64,000 nt of DNA from Reticulitermes speratus (taxonomy: Eukaryota > Arthropoda > Insecta > Blattodea > Rhinotermitidae), in contig JAJKFL010000007.1 of assembly GCA_021186555.1 (NCBI GenBank), forward strand, positions 30,913,827 through 30,977,826, written 5' to 3'. The position numbers and the translations under genes are program-made. This document shows, piece by piece, positions 1 through 9,778 of this stretch (position 1 is its first letter; the number at the start of each line of letters is the position of its first letter). The notes under the pieces were generated by a model. The model had not been told where the DNA came from. It worked only from the letters and a program-made list of their open reading frames with translations, and did no database searches.

Positions 1-585
1 TGGAGCATTGGAATGTAGGTAGACTCTCTGTTGCCAAACGATCAGGTGTTTACACAGCTGGTTCAATATGCAAAGACTAGTAGGCTTTACTTAATGATGT
101 ACAGAAATAATTACTATTTTTGCTTTGAAGTCTGTAGACATTAATGTACTTTGTACATATTGTGTTTAGAAAATAAACGTTTTAGCATAGAAATGATTCT
201 TGATGTGTTATAACTTTACATTGCAAGTTTTGTTTTTTAACTGCAATAGATGATAAGTTTAATAATTAACTGATTATATACGTTGGTACGTACAATGCAT
301 GGCTATTAGTATTATGCTATTACACTGAATATAGTTACTTAAATTATCAAAAGCATATGTTATTAAACATCGTACGGTATTGATGCTAAACTGATTATTT
401 GTGAATATGTGACTGAAAATATAAGGCACTTTGTGAAACAATTACCTTAGTCATTTATGAATAAAGGGAAAAAAAGGATCGGATGACAATTCATAGAACA
501 TGAAAACAAAAGATAGTAGGCTGAAAACTTACTTACTTTACTTAAAATATTAAATAATACATAAATTAAAATGAACACTAGAGGC

Positions 586-942
586 TTATGCAAACCCAAT
601 TATTGATGATGCATTCCATTTATACGGCGACATGATCACAAAGTTTGTGTGTTTTCCATCCTCAGACGGCACTGGTATAGTTTTTTGGGGTAAAAAACGT
701 AATGATCCAGAGATCATAGCAATTCTTAGGCGACGATAAAATTGTTTTTGATCTTCACAGCGTGCTAACGTTTCTTTATTTTTTAAGACACTTATCACAC
801 GTTGTTTGTTTATTAACGTATGAAGGTGAAAGTGGATGATAGGCGAAAACCCTTTTTTGCGGATGGTCAGGCTGAAAGGAGTTCCGTGAATTTTCCGTGA
901 TTCTATTATCGATACGATGGATATGTAATGTGTACCAGCCAT
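586..942 (-). CDS. Uncharacterised 118-aa basic protein, left palindrome arm
   Basis: An intact ORF begins MAGTHYISIVSIIESRK and ends SIIGFA. It lies in the left palindrome arm and its protein is identical to that of the right-arm copy. It is rich in Lys, Arg and Ile and has no signal peptide or membrane segment that I can see. Just upstream of the ATG (to its right on the plus strand, about 950-975) is a pyrimidine-rich tract ending in CAG, which looks like a splice acceptor, so the ATG may sit in a second exon. I do not recognise a family. Identity of the two copies could reflect recent duplication, gene conversion or selection, and cannot by itself prove coding. Confidence 0.45.
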   Translation of the reverse strand: MAGTHYISIVSIIESRKIHGTPFSLTIRKKGFSPIIHFHLHTLINKQRVISVLKNKETLARCEDQKQFYRRLRIAMISGSLRFLPQKTIPVPSEDGKHTNFVIMSPYKWNASSIIGFA

Positions 943-1031
943 TTCACAAGATTATGCTGAAAAACAAATAAAATACGGAATTATATTATTATAAATATTA
1001 AAACAGTTACATGTAGGGTATAAAATTTAGA

Positions 1032-1065
<34 letters not shown>

Positions 1066-3003
1066 ATGTCTTGTAGATATTTACGATATACAAGTACATT
1101 TAGATATCCTTAACTATATAGTTTAAGGTAGGAACTAAATTGAGCACTTTGTTACAGGCTTGAAGAAAGGAGAAACACTTAGAACTATTGCAGCAATAAA
1201 CTGAAACACGTTATAGTATAAGACAATATTACAAAGAGATCAAAACTTTAAATACTGTTGTTATCATAGGTATGAACTGATACAGCTATTAGCCACAAAC
1301 GTTAGTTTTTGATTTATAACATCTTAATATAGCATTATATAATTTAGGAGTTTAAAACTACTGATACATGACAAACCCTGAGAAGCACTCGATAAAGAGA
1401 GTGAACTCTTGTCAATATAAAGCAGAAATACGATTTAGTATTACTGACAACCACAGAAAGGTTGAAAACTTACTTACTTTACTTAAATTATTAAATAACC
1501 TGTAATATAGCATTAAATAACTACGAGACCTAGAACTAAAGATACAAGTTCGGAACCAGGAGACACTAGAAGTATGGTAGATTCAAAAATAAATTAAGAA
1601 GGTAATTAAGCTTCATTATTGATTGATTAGGTGTGACTTAACTGAGAAAATTACTTACTTACTTACTTGCTGTACAGAATGATGGATAATTACAAACAAG
1701 TAAAATCAGCAGTGCAATACGATACAGTAAGGTCGACTACCACTGAGAGAATGACATTTTAAGCACATAACCCTCCCAACCTCCTCGTTAAAATCTGTCT
1801 TCCTACTGGCGCCTCTTAGACCTACAAGTACACACATTACGGGCTAATGGATGATAATATCAGAATCTATATAAGCGTTGACAGTAACATGCCCCCATCG
1901 CAGAATTTTTGACACACATAGCTTGAAGTATTGTTTGAACTTGTTTGTGAAATATTTAGAGCAAGTCGACAGGGTGTCGCCAGATCCATCAGATTTAGAT
2001 GTACTCAATAAGAAGTGTATTTTGAAAGAGTCCTCTTTCTAAAATAGTTCTGCACTTCTTTTGAGTGCAACTAAATCTGATGGATCTGGCGACACCCTGT
2101 CGACTTGCTCCAAATATTTCACAAACAAGTTCAAACAATACTTCAAGCTATGTGTGTCAAAAATTCTGCGATGGGGGCATGTTACTGTCAACGCTTATAT
2201 AGATTCTGATATTATCATCCATTAGCCCGTAATGTGTGTACTTGTAGGTCTAAGAGGCGCCAGTAGGAAGACAGATTTTAACGAGGAGGTTGGGAGGGTT
2301 ATGTGCTTAAAATGTCATTCTCTCAGTGGTAGTCGACCTTACTGTATCGTATTGCACTGCTGATTTTACTTGTTTGTAATTATCCATCATTCTGTACAGC
2401 AAGTAAGTAAGTAAGTAATTTTCTCAGTTAAGTCACACCTAATCAATCAATAATGAAGCTTAATTACCTTCTTAATTTATTTTTGAATCTACCATACTTC
2501 TAGTGTCTCCTGGTTCCGAACTTGTATCTTTAGTTCTAGGTCTCGTAGTTATTTAATGCTATATTACAGGTTATTTAATAATTTAAGTAAAGTAAGTAAG
2601 TTTTCAACCTTTCTGTGGTTGTCAGTAATACTAAATCGTATTTCTGCTTTATATTGACAAGAGTTCACTCTCTTTATCGAGTGCTTCTCAGGGTTTGTCA
2701 TGTATCAGTAGTTTTAAACTCCTAAATTATATAATGCTATATTAAGATGTTATAAATCAAAAACTAACGTTTGTGGCTAATAGCTGTATCAGTTCATACC
2801 TATGATAACAACAGTATTTAAAGTTTTGATCTCTTTGTAATATTGTCTCATACTATAACGTGTTTCAGTTTATTGCTGCAATAGTTCTAAGTGTTTCTCC
2901 TTTCTTCAAGCCTGTAACAAAGTGCTCAATTTAGTTCCTACCTTAAACTATATAGTTAAGGATATCTAAATGTACTTGTATATCGTAAATATCTACAAGA
3001 CAT

Positions 3004-3037
<34 letters not shown>

Positions 3038-3126
3038 TCTAAATTTTATACCCTACATGTAACTGTTTTAATATTTATAATAATATAATTCCGTATTTTA
3101 TTTGTTTTTCAGCATAATCTTGTGAA

Positions 3127-3483
3127 ATGGCTGGTACACATTACATATCCATCGTATCGATAATAGAATCACGGAAAATTCACGGAACTCCTTTCAGCCT
3201 GACCATCCGCAAAAAAGGGTTTTCGCCTATCATCCACTTTCACCTTCATACGTTAATAAACAAACAACGTGTGATAAGTGTCTTAAAAAATAAAGAAACG
3301 TTAGCACGCTGTGAAGATCAAAAACAATTTTATCGTCGCCTAAGAATTGCTATGATCTCTGGATCATTACGTTTTTTACCCCAAAAAACTATACCAGTGC
3401 CGTCTGAGGATGGAAAACACACAAACTTTGTGATCATGTCGCCGTATAAATGGAATGCATCATCAATAATTGGGTTTGCATAA
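3127..3483 (+). CDS. Uncharacterised 118-aa basic protein, right palindrome arm
   Basis: This is the mirror copy of the left-arm ORF, same length and same residues, transcribed outward. TTTGTTTTTCAG at about 3102-3113 precedes the ATG by 13 bases and fits an insect splice acceptor; no donor was assigned. The stop TAA is followed by AT-rich sequence without a clear AATAAA close by. Polar and basic stretches (for example SLTIRKKGF and KQFYRRLR) alternate with hydrophobic ones, consistent with a small soluble globular protein. The function is unknown, and an uncharacterised gene of a mobile element is the simplest guess. Confidence 0.45.
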   Translation: MAGTHYISIVSIIESRKIHGTPFSLTIRKKGFSPIIHFHLHTLINKQRVISVLKNKETLARCEDQKQFYRRLRIAMISGSLRFLPQKTIPVPSEDGKHTNFVIMSPYKWNASSIIGFA

Positions 3484-4068
3484 GCCTCTAGTGTTCATTT
3501 TAATTTATGTATTATTTAATATTTTAAGTAAAGTAAGTAAGTTTTCAGCCTACTATCTTTTGTTTTCATGTTCTATGAATTGTCATCCGATCCTTTTTTT
3601 CCCTTTATTCATAAATGACTAAGGTAATTGTTTCACAAAGTGCCTTATATTTTCAGTCACATATTCACAAATAATCAGTTTAGCATCAATACCGTACGAT
3701 GTTTAATAACATATGCTTTTGATAATTTAAGTAACTATATTCAGTGTAATAGCATAATACTAATAGCCATGCATTGTACGTACCAACGTATATAATCAGT
3801 TAATTATTAAACTTATCATCTATTGCAGTTAAAAAACAAAACTTGCAATGTAAAGTTATAACACATCAAGAATCATTTCTATGCTAAAACGTTTATTTTC
3901 TAAACACAATATGTACAAAGTACATTAATGTCTACAGACTTCAAAGCAAAAATAGTAATTATTTCTGTACATCATTAAGTAAAGCCTACTAGTCTTTGCA
4001 TATTGAACCAGCTGTGTAAACACCTGATCGTTTGGCAACAGAGAGTCTACCTACATTCCAATGCTCCA

Positions 4069-6440
4069 AATAGTATGTTGCCGTAGGGGTCTAGCTATAT
4101 CTGCGTGCACCTGCCTGTCCGTCTAGCATAACAAGTCCGTACTTGTACCTATTACTTCGTTCATATACAAGTCTATAATTTCAGTTTACTACGTTAATTA
4201 ATTATAAATAACCTGCCGCATAGTAAAGCTTTTGCATGCAGACTGTAACCTACCGTTGTTCATCAGAACAATTCTGCATAAGTATATATTCTATATTCCA
4301 TGTCTTTACATATGCTTACGTTATCAAACCGTACCTACTTTCTCACAGTGTATAATTACTTTTTTGAAACTGTATTTCTTTACGTATAGTATACGTAGCA
4401 TGTTTTTTACATTGTGTCGTGTTAACCTTGTTAAATAAATAATCCTTACTCTTATTTAAAACAGAACGTAAAATAAGCACTATCTATTAACTAAGTATAT
4501 TCACATTATCTTTCAAATATATCGTAACCGTATATTCGTGTTACGTGTAAACACGTCTATGTAGTATTACGTAGTTTTGCATAAACTCGTGAATAATATG
4601 TTAAAACTTTAGTAATAACCTAAATTTATGTTACTCAATTTTAAACAAATATATACATAGTAACGCATTCTATTCTCCGTTTTATAAATACAGTTTCTTC
4701 TAAGTAACTATATTGTAATACTTTAAAGCTTGTAATATGTTTCAGCACCTTGCATGTAGTTCATCTCAAATACAGCCAACATCATCTTAATTTTCTAAAT
4801 AGCGTATTTACAGGTCTTAAACAGTCAAACTATAGCCGTTTTGCGCTATACTATCACCAATGTTATAAAAATATGCATTAATATCGGTAACACGCTAGTT
4901 TCATATGCTAATAAAGTTAAATATTTTAAAAAATCCTTGCTATCTTTATTAGTACTCTACGTATGTTTTTCTTTTTTTATATATTCATAAAAGGAGTACA
5001 AGAAACAATATTGTAATTTATTATGTGTTGAAGCTTATTACAATAACCTGTTAGCACGTTATTCTAGTGCTTTTAAACACAGACCCTTTAGTAATGATGA
5101 GATTCTTATACATATTTTTCGAGCATGCGCGCATAAAGTACGTTAGCAATTGTAATAAGTAAAATTAATACCTTAAAATAATCGACTGCATTGGATACCC
5201 TGGTGACATATGCATACAGTTCTAGAATATATTTAGATCGTAATAGCAAAAATTGTAACATGTTACTAAGTAAAACGGTAAAATTAATTCTTTGTACATA
5301 AAGAAAAGACGGTTAAATTTCCTACTTATGATATTTCACAAAGCTAAAACTTTCGTATAACATTAAAGAAATTAAGTTCATTGTAGTAAACAGGTTATTC
5401 ACGGTACTTGCTAATGTGCAAACAGTTCAATGGTTTATTGCCATCCCTTTTCAACCTTATATATAAATAATAATAATAATCTTTTCTAAAACAGGTATCG
5501 TAGGCATTCTGTTACTGAAAGCCGTCATATTGTCTAGTTCAGCGTTAGTAGTTTGTACAAGTCGGTACGTGCATACCTGCTGAGAGTCGCCACTAAGTCT
5601 CAACTTAGGGTAATTCTTATCCTAAAAATAACCTACCGTAGTTAGAAAGTAGTACATTCCGATCATACATATCTAGTTTATTTCCGTGCTAGTAAGCGTT
5701 CTGTACAGTTTAAAGTAAAAATAACGTCTCACCGGCAACTGTACTATGATGCGCTGTACTGTATCCAGTAAAACTTGTAATAATAACATATTGTAATTAT
5801 CCTTACTGCATTTCTAAATTCATAAATAGACCTATACAGCGACTACTGTGGGGACACAGTCTGTCCCATAATAAGTAATTCTTGTCTAAATAACCTGCCG
5901 TAGCTAGAAAGTAGTTGTGCATTCCAATCATATTTCCATCTTTATATTTCTGTGGTGTTAGGGGTGTCTTGCAGGCCATCGTAGAATCGACATTACTTCT
6001 GTGTAAGTACAATAAACGTTTAACATCAGATGTAAATTACTCTAGTTAGGTAGTATTCGAACCTAGGATCTTTACGTTTAAGAATACAGCTCGCCATCCC
6101 TTTCAGTTAAATATATCATTATATTAAGTTTAAAAGCCGTCATCTTGTTCGCCTTATTATATAAATTGTAGCGGTCATGTTGTATAAATTTTAAAATTTC
6201 AGCAAAGCCGCCATTTCGTTTAAATAAAATTTAAAATAGTACTTTTACTTATTAGTAGCTTACCTTAAAATTAACGCGTTTACCAAAAATGCGCGGACGT
6301 AATAGAGAACGCCATCCTACTAAAACATGTCTGAACATGTTCACATTCCTTTGCTATTTGGTGAGTCATCAAAATATAAGGACCTTGTTTATCACTTCGC
6401 TACCTTTAAAATATACGTATTCTCATAGCAGGTGTAGGCA
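4069..6440. other. AT-rich stretch without a recognisable gene
   Basis: This is very AT-rich single-copy-looking sequence with only short random-looking ORFs. A loose internal duplication is visible: similar sequence containing CTAGAAAGTAG occurs near 5625-5665 and 5890-5930. One tRNA-like piece lies at 6046-6105. No protein family, promoter or RNA gene was recognised elsewhere in it. Confidence 0.5.
6046..6105 (-). other. tRNA-like fragment with box-B sequence
   Basis: Read on the minus strand it contains a B-box-like GGTTCGAATAC and a possible anticodon arm (stem TCTT/AAGA). It is related to the better preserved tRNA-like unit at 8055-8139. D- and acceptor-arm pairing is poor, so it is more likely a tRNA-derived repeat than a working tRNA gene. 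Confidence 0.4.
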
Positions 6441-6656
6441 CGCGGTGGCATAGTTAGCTGGACATTGCGCTACAAGCGGGAAGGTCGTGATTCATTGGCA
6501 AAATCCTTCTGACCGCACTATGGTTGTGGGGTTGTCTCAGCCCCTAACAGAATACCAGGGCTATCTGATGGTGTTAAAGGCGACCAGTGCACCTTCATGT
6601 ACCAATTGTCTAGACGTCTGGGTATCCTAAGGGTCTGTCCAGGCCATAAATTTGCA
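6441..6656 (+). repeat. tRNA-derived SINE (old)
   Basis: It starts with a GTGGCATAGTTAGCTGGACA stretch that resembles a pol III A box, followed about 35 bases later by a degenerate B box (GGTCGTGATTC). The unrelated body then runs to about 6656. The head-body organisation is typical of a SINE. No target duplication was identified. Confidence 0.5.
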
Positions 6657-8050
6657 GGTAACCTACATACGTTTCCACCGTCCTTTCTTGCTTCTTGTAT
6701 TTTTCAAGGCCTCTACTTGATGTCAATGCATGCATATTCCGTTCTTAGCTCTCTACATTTTACCTACAAATTGTAACATTTTATTTTTAAAACGTGTATT
6801 AATAATACATAATTTATTGAAAACGTATATTCCCTTCCCACACTGTGTTAAAGTCCTTCAACTACCACCTGCATGCTGGCGACGCTCTGTCTACCCACTT
6901 AGGGTATCTTGACACAAGTGTAATTCTATTATTAAATGCATTATGCGTCTGGCGACCTACTTTCTAATATTTACTATTTGCGTTTGTAAACAAACTTTCT
7001 AGTCTCAATGAGTCATAGTAAACTATCAATCTACCTACTTTCTAATTTTAAAATAGCATATAACCTTAGGCATTTTCATTCCAAGCAACACCAAAACCAT
7101 ACCCTCTAGTTCATCAGTCGCTTAGTAAACCAACGCTGTTTATAACATAAGTAAGTTAAATACAAGTTCAGTTACGTAATAACAACAAAAAACCAGTTTA
7201 CTACTTGCATTTGCAAATATTTAAAATTAGCGCATTTGCAAAACTACCGTATGTCTAAATAAAAAAAAAACAAAATAGTAGCTTACGCTCAAACGTTTAG
7301 TTACTGTTAATTTATTTAACTACTTTGTGCCAAAAAAACCTTTAATTATATTTAATTAGCCTAATATTTATTAAACAGTAATTAATTACGGTGGGGGGAT
7401 TGCTTACATAAAAATATCAATCATTTATAGGGTGAGGGTTTGTTTTAGTCCTACATGGTCGTTAACCTGTGGGATAGGGAGTTTATCGCAACAACCATTA
7501 ATTAAGGTAGGGCTTATTTACATCCTAAAGGTCGTTGACCTAGAGGTGTACATCAGGAAATATCACCATTGGTATGGATTGCCTCATTGTGGTTGTAAAT
7601 TGTGTGTGAAAAATGGACCTGCAACTTTAAAGTCGCTCTGTGTAAATACAATGGGGAACTTGCTCCCTCGTTAATACAACAACAAGTTATTGAATAAATG
7701 TAAGTACTAAAAGTGAATTGTGTTCTCCATTTCAGTTTAATAAAAACCTATTCCTATCCTTTAAAAGAAAGAGGTAATTGACATAGGTAGTATTCAAATA
7801 CATCCAACAAAATCTTTATTTTCAAAATAGCAAGTGTACTATTTGCGTGTGTAAACAAACCTTTCTAATTTCAAGAATAGTTCAACTTCTAGTCCCTATA
7901 CATGTTTGTACATGATCTGGCTGCCCTACTTTCTATTTTCAAATAGCATAGCACGCCCCACTGTCTCCGCTTTCTATAATGTTTAATATTCATAAATATA
8001 CATTAACACCCTATTTTCACAAGTTAATAAAATTAATTAAATGTATAAAT
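6657..8050. other. AT-rich spacer, no gene recognised
   Basis: Short ORFs at 6730-6912 and 7432-7674 have no recognisable motifs and are probably chance. A box-B-side fragment of the tRNA-like repeat lies near 7768-7800. An imperfect nuclear-receptor-type palindrome lies at 7529-7541. Confidence 0.5.
7529..7541. promoter_or_regulatory. Imperfect IR-1 hormone-receptor-type palindrome
   Basis: AGGTCGTTGACCT differs by one base from the perfect inverted repeat AGGTCA-N-TGACCT that occurs twice 1-1.3 kb downstream. On its own it would be weak; it gains weight from the two perfect copies. Confidence 0.25.
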
Positions 8051-8054
8051 AAAA

Positions 8055-8139
8055 GAAAGGGGTAATTAAGGTAGGCAGTATTCGAACCTAGGATCTTGTG
8101 ATCATAAGTCCTACACCTTACCACTCAACCACCCCTTTC
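8055..8139 (-). other. tRNA-like unit with A and B boxes and long terminal stem
   Basis: GAAAGGGGT at 8055-8063 and its perfect complement at 8131-8139 form a 9-bp closing stem. On the minus strand an A-box match (TGGTTGAGTGG) and a near B box (GGTTCGAATAC) follow in order. About 13 extra nucleotides sit between the T-arm position and the 3' acceptor strand, and D-arm pairing is weak, so it is not a canonical tRNA. Related pieces occur at 6046-6105 and 7768-7800. It is probably a tRNA-derived pol III element. Confidence 0.5.
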
Positions 8140-8213
8140 AATTACATATAGCTATCTTAACCTATACTCAAACCACTTATATGTATAGCATCAAGCAGTT
8201 ATCTATTTTAAAT

Positions 8214-8460
8214 TTACCGCGCTTTCGTAATATTATTAAAATTTAAACTTAGCGCGCTTTCGTAATATTATTAAAATTTAAACTTAGCGCACTTTCGTAA
8301 TATTATTAAAATTTAAACTTAGCGCCCATCCGCCATATTGTAAAAATTAAAATTACCGCGCAACTACCAACATTTAAAATTCAAATTATACCGCGTAGCC
8401 ACATGTATAAATTCAAAATTACCGCGGAATTTCTAAAATTCAAAATTACCGCGTATAGCT
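8214..8460. repeat. Short tandem repeat with CGCG-type cores
   Basis: Three copies of a 35-bp unit (starts near 8221, 8256 and 8291; core CTTTCGTAATATTATT) pass into four or five diverged units of about 40 bp. In these an ACCGCG or AGCGC core is separated by pure A/T stretches. This regular spacing of CpG-containing cores contrasts with the AT-rich surroundings. Confidence 0.75.
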
Positions 8461-8526
8461 TAGGTTAATGTTACGGCGCCAGACTGTCTGGGACGTTTGT
8501 TTATGTGTAGGCGTCATTTCCTGTAA

Positions 8527-8550
8527 AGGTCATTGACCTTGTCACGTGAC
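8527..8550. promoter_or_regulatory. Perfect IR-1 (ecdysone-receptor type) palindrome plus CACGTG E-box
   Basis: AGGTCATTGACCT at 8527-8539 is a perfect IR-1 hormone-response palindrome, the class bound by the EcR/USP heterodimer in insects. One base later follows GTCACGTGAC at 8541-8550, a 10-bp palindrome with an E-box centre. The module sits between two copies of a GGCGCCA..CTGTCTGGG element (8475-8490 and 8572-8590; a third near 8635). Binding is inferred from motif knowledge only. Confidence 0.4.
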
Positions 8551-8695
8551 TTTGTTTACATCCGCCATCTTGAGGCGCCACACTGTCTGGGAAGTTATAA
8601 CACACTGAAAGTATAAGGTTAGGTTTATGTTCAGGCGCCAGACTGTCTGGGGCGTTTGTTTATGTATAGGCAAATAATTACGTAATTTATAGGTT

Positions 8696-8802
8696 AATTC
8701 AGCAATAATTAGATCAATTATTCAATAATTAGATCAATTAAACATTAATTACATCAATTAATCATTAATTACATCAATTAAAACATTAATTAGGTCAATT
8801 TG
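8696..8802. repeat. Five-copy A/T-rich tandem repeat
   Basis: About five units of 20-22 bp built on CAATAATTAGATCAATTA or CATTAATTACATCAATTA. Each contains homeodomain-like TAATTA cores. It lies directly before the second regulatory-motif cluster. Confidence 0.8.
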
Positions 8803-8810
8803 CATACATT

Positions 8811-8899
8811 GTGACGTCACTTCCGGTAAAGGTCATTGACCTTGTCACGTGACTTTGTTTACATCCGCCATCTTTGTTTACGTGTGACGTCACTTCCGG
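8811..8899. promoter_or_regulatory. CRE/ETS, IR-1 and E-box cluster (second copy)
   Basis: GTGACGTCACTTCCGG occurs at 8811-8826 and again at 8884-8899: a palindromic CRE fused to an ETS site, a composite known from housekeeping promoters. Between them lie a second perfect AGGTCATTGACCT (8830-8842) and a second GTCACGTGAC (8844-8853). The stretch from the IR-1 to GCCATCTT is a near copy of the module at 8527. No TATA box or transcript start is evident. The nearest ORF downstream is the transposase fragment at 9131, inside a later insertion. Confidence 0.4.
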
Positions 8900-8944
8900 T
8901 GCTATACCTCCAGTATATCTACTTATAGCTAATGCCGGCCACAC

Positions 8945-9113
8945 ACGTTCAGGTAGGTCTGTCAGTTTTGCCTGCGCAGGCCGCCTGAAGAGAGGCGGCC
9001 GGATAAACTGAAGTCCCCACACACGTTCAGGTAGGCCTGTCAGTTTTGCCTGCGCAGGCCGCCTGAAGAGAGGCGGCCGGATAAACTGAAGTCCCCACAC
9101 ACGTTCAGGCGAA
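8945..9113. repeat. Tandemly repeated left end of the Harbinger element
   Basis: The sequence from ACACACGTTCAGGTAGG through GGCGGCCGGATAAACTGAAG is present twice at 84-bp spacing (copies near 8945 and 9029), and a third start follows near 9097. Inside each unit is a GC-rich inverted pair (GGCCGCCTGAAG/AGAGGCGGCC) able to form a hairpin. Confidence 0.9.
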
Positions 9114-9130
9114 TCCCGCTAGTCTTGATC

Positions 9131-9568
9131 ATGGCCTCAACAGACGACGACACGCTCGCTATTGTTGGCTTGCTAATAGCTATGAAGAGTAAAAGTAAGC
9201 GCAAAAATAAGCGTAAAATGTGGTGTAAAGAGTGGTTACAAAAAAGAAACACGTATTCCCATGTAAATTTGTTGACTGAGTTGAAGCTGGCCCCTAAAGA
9301 CTGGCATAATTATTTGCGAATGGATGAAGAAACATACTTACAACTCCTTTCATTAGTGGCGCCATTAATTGAAAAGAAAAATACAGTGATGAGGAACGCG
9401 ATCCCACCCAACGAAAGGTTGACTGCAACGCTCAGATTCTTAGCTACTGGAAGATGTTACGAAGACCTCAAGTTTACTACCATCATATCACCTCAGGCTC
9501 TCGGCTACATTGTGCCCGAAACATGTGAAGCTATATACAAAGTTCTACATAAGGATTACCTGAATTGA
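9131..9568 (+). pseudogene. Harbinger transposase (HARBI1-like), N-terminal part only
   Basis: The ORF reads MASTDDDTLAIVGLLIAM and then a Lys/Arg-rich stretch. The conserved N-terminal region of Harbinger nucleases follows: YLRMDEETYLQLLSLVAPLI, then PPNERLTATLRFLATGRCYE and a CEAIYKVL helix. This matches the pre-catalytic helical region of HARBI1/ALP1-like proteins. It stops after about 146 codons, so the entire DDE catalytic domain (usually another 200 or so residues) is missing and no nuclease activity is expected. The ATG at 9131 was chosen as the first in-frame ATG. Confidence 0.85.
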
Positions 9569-9778
9569 CGCCGTTCCGGCCGGTACCTACACACGCTCCG
9601 GTACGCCTGCGCAGTCCTCCGGCCTGCCGGTTGGTCGAACGAGTTTTCGTATTTGCTCCGGCCGCCTGTACAGTTATAACTGAAAGGTGTGCCGGACCCT
9701 ACACACTCTCCGGCGGCCTGTCGCAGGCATAACTGTGCAGGCAGAACTGACAGGCCGCCGGAGCGTGTGTGGCCGGCA

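Larger units (their letters stand above)
1..4068. repeat. Giant near-perfect palindrome (about 2-kb arms)
   Basis: Base 1 pairs with base 4068 and the arms meet near 2034. I compared long stretches of both arms by eye and found only two mismatches (left-arm positions near 1222 and 1950). The innermost 35 or so bases on each side (about 2002-2068) are clearly diverged, with several substitutions and a length difference. Each arm carries a 118-codon ORF pointing outward, an (ATT)n/(AAT)n run (1032-1062 and 3007-3037) and repeated AAGTAAGTAAG motifs. The left arm may continue beyond the window; sequence after 4068 has no partner in view. It could be a long-inverted-repeat mobile element, a real inverted duplication, or an assembly fold-back. 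The diverged centre argues against a simple fold-back read. No element family was recognised. Confidence 0.95.
8933..9778 (+). mobile_element. PIF/Harbinger transposon, internally deleted
   Basis: The terminal inverted repeats start TGCCGGCCACACACG and match over about 45 bp at both ends. They are flanked by a TAA target duplication (8930-8932 and 9779-9781), the usual 3-bp TWA target of this superfamily. A roughly 84-bp subterminal segment is tandemly repeated just inside the left end. The element is 846 bp, far short of an autonomous element, and holds only the front of a transposase ORF. The GC-rich ends stand out from the AT-rich flanks. Confidence 0.9.

Noticed and set aside
1-4068. Palindrome as a simple sequencing fold-back artefact
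   Set aside because: Not fully excluded, but the centre is diverged between arms and there are isolated arm differences, which a single read folding back on itself would not normally produce; kept as a finding with a test.
8055-8139. Functional nuclear tRNA gene
   Set aside because: The D arm does not pair, the T stem has two mismatches and 13 extra bases precede the 3' acceptor strand.
1-8900. Integrated DNA virus or Polinton fossil
   Set aside because: Low GC, long inverted repeats and an orphan ORF suggested it, but no capsid, polymerase, integrase, protease or packaging ATPase motif is visible, so the call is unsupported.
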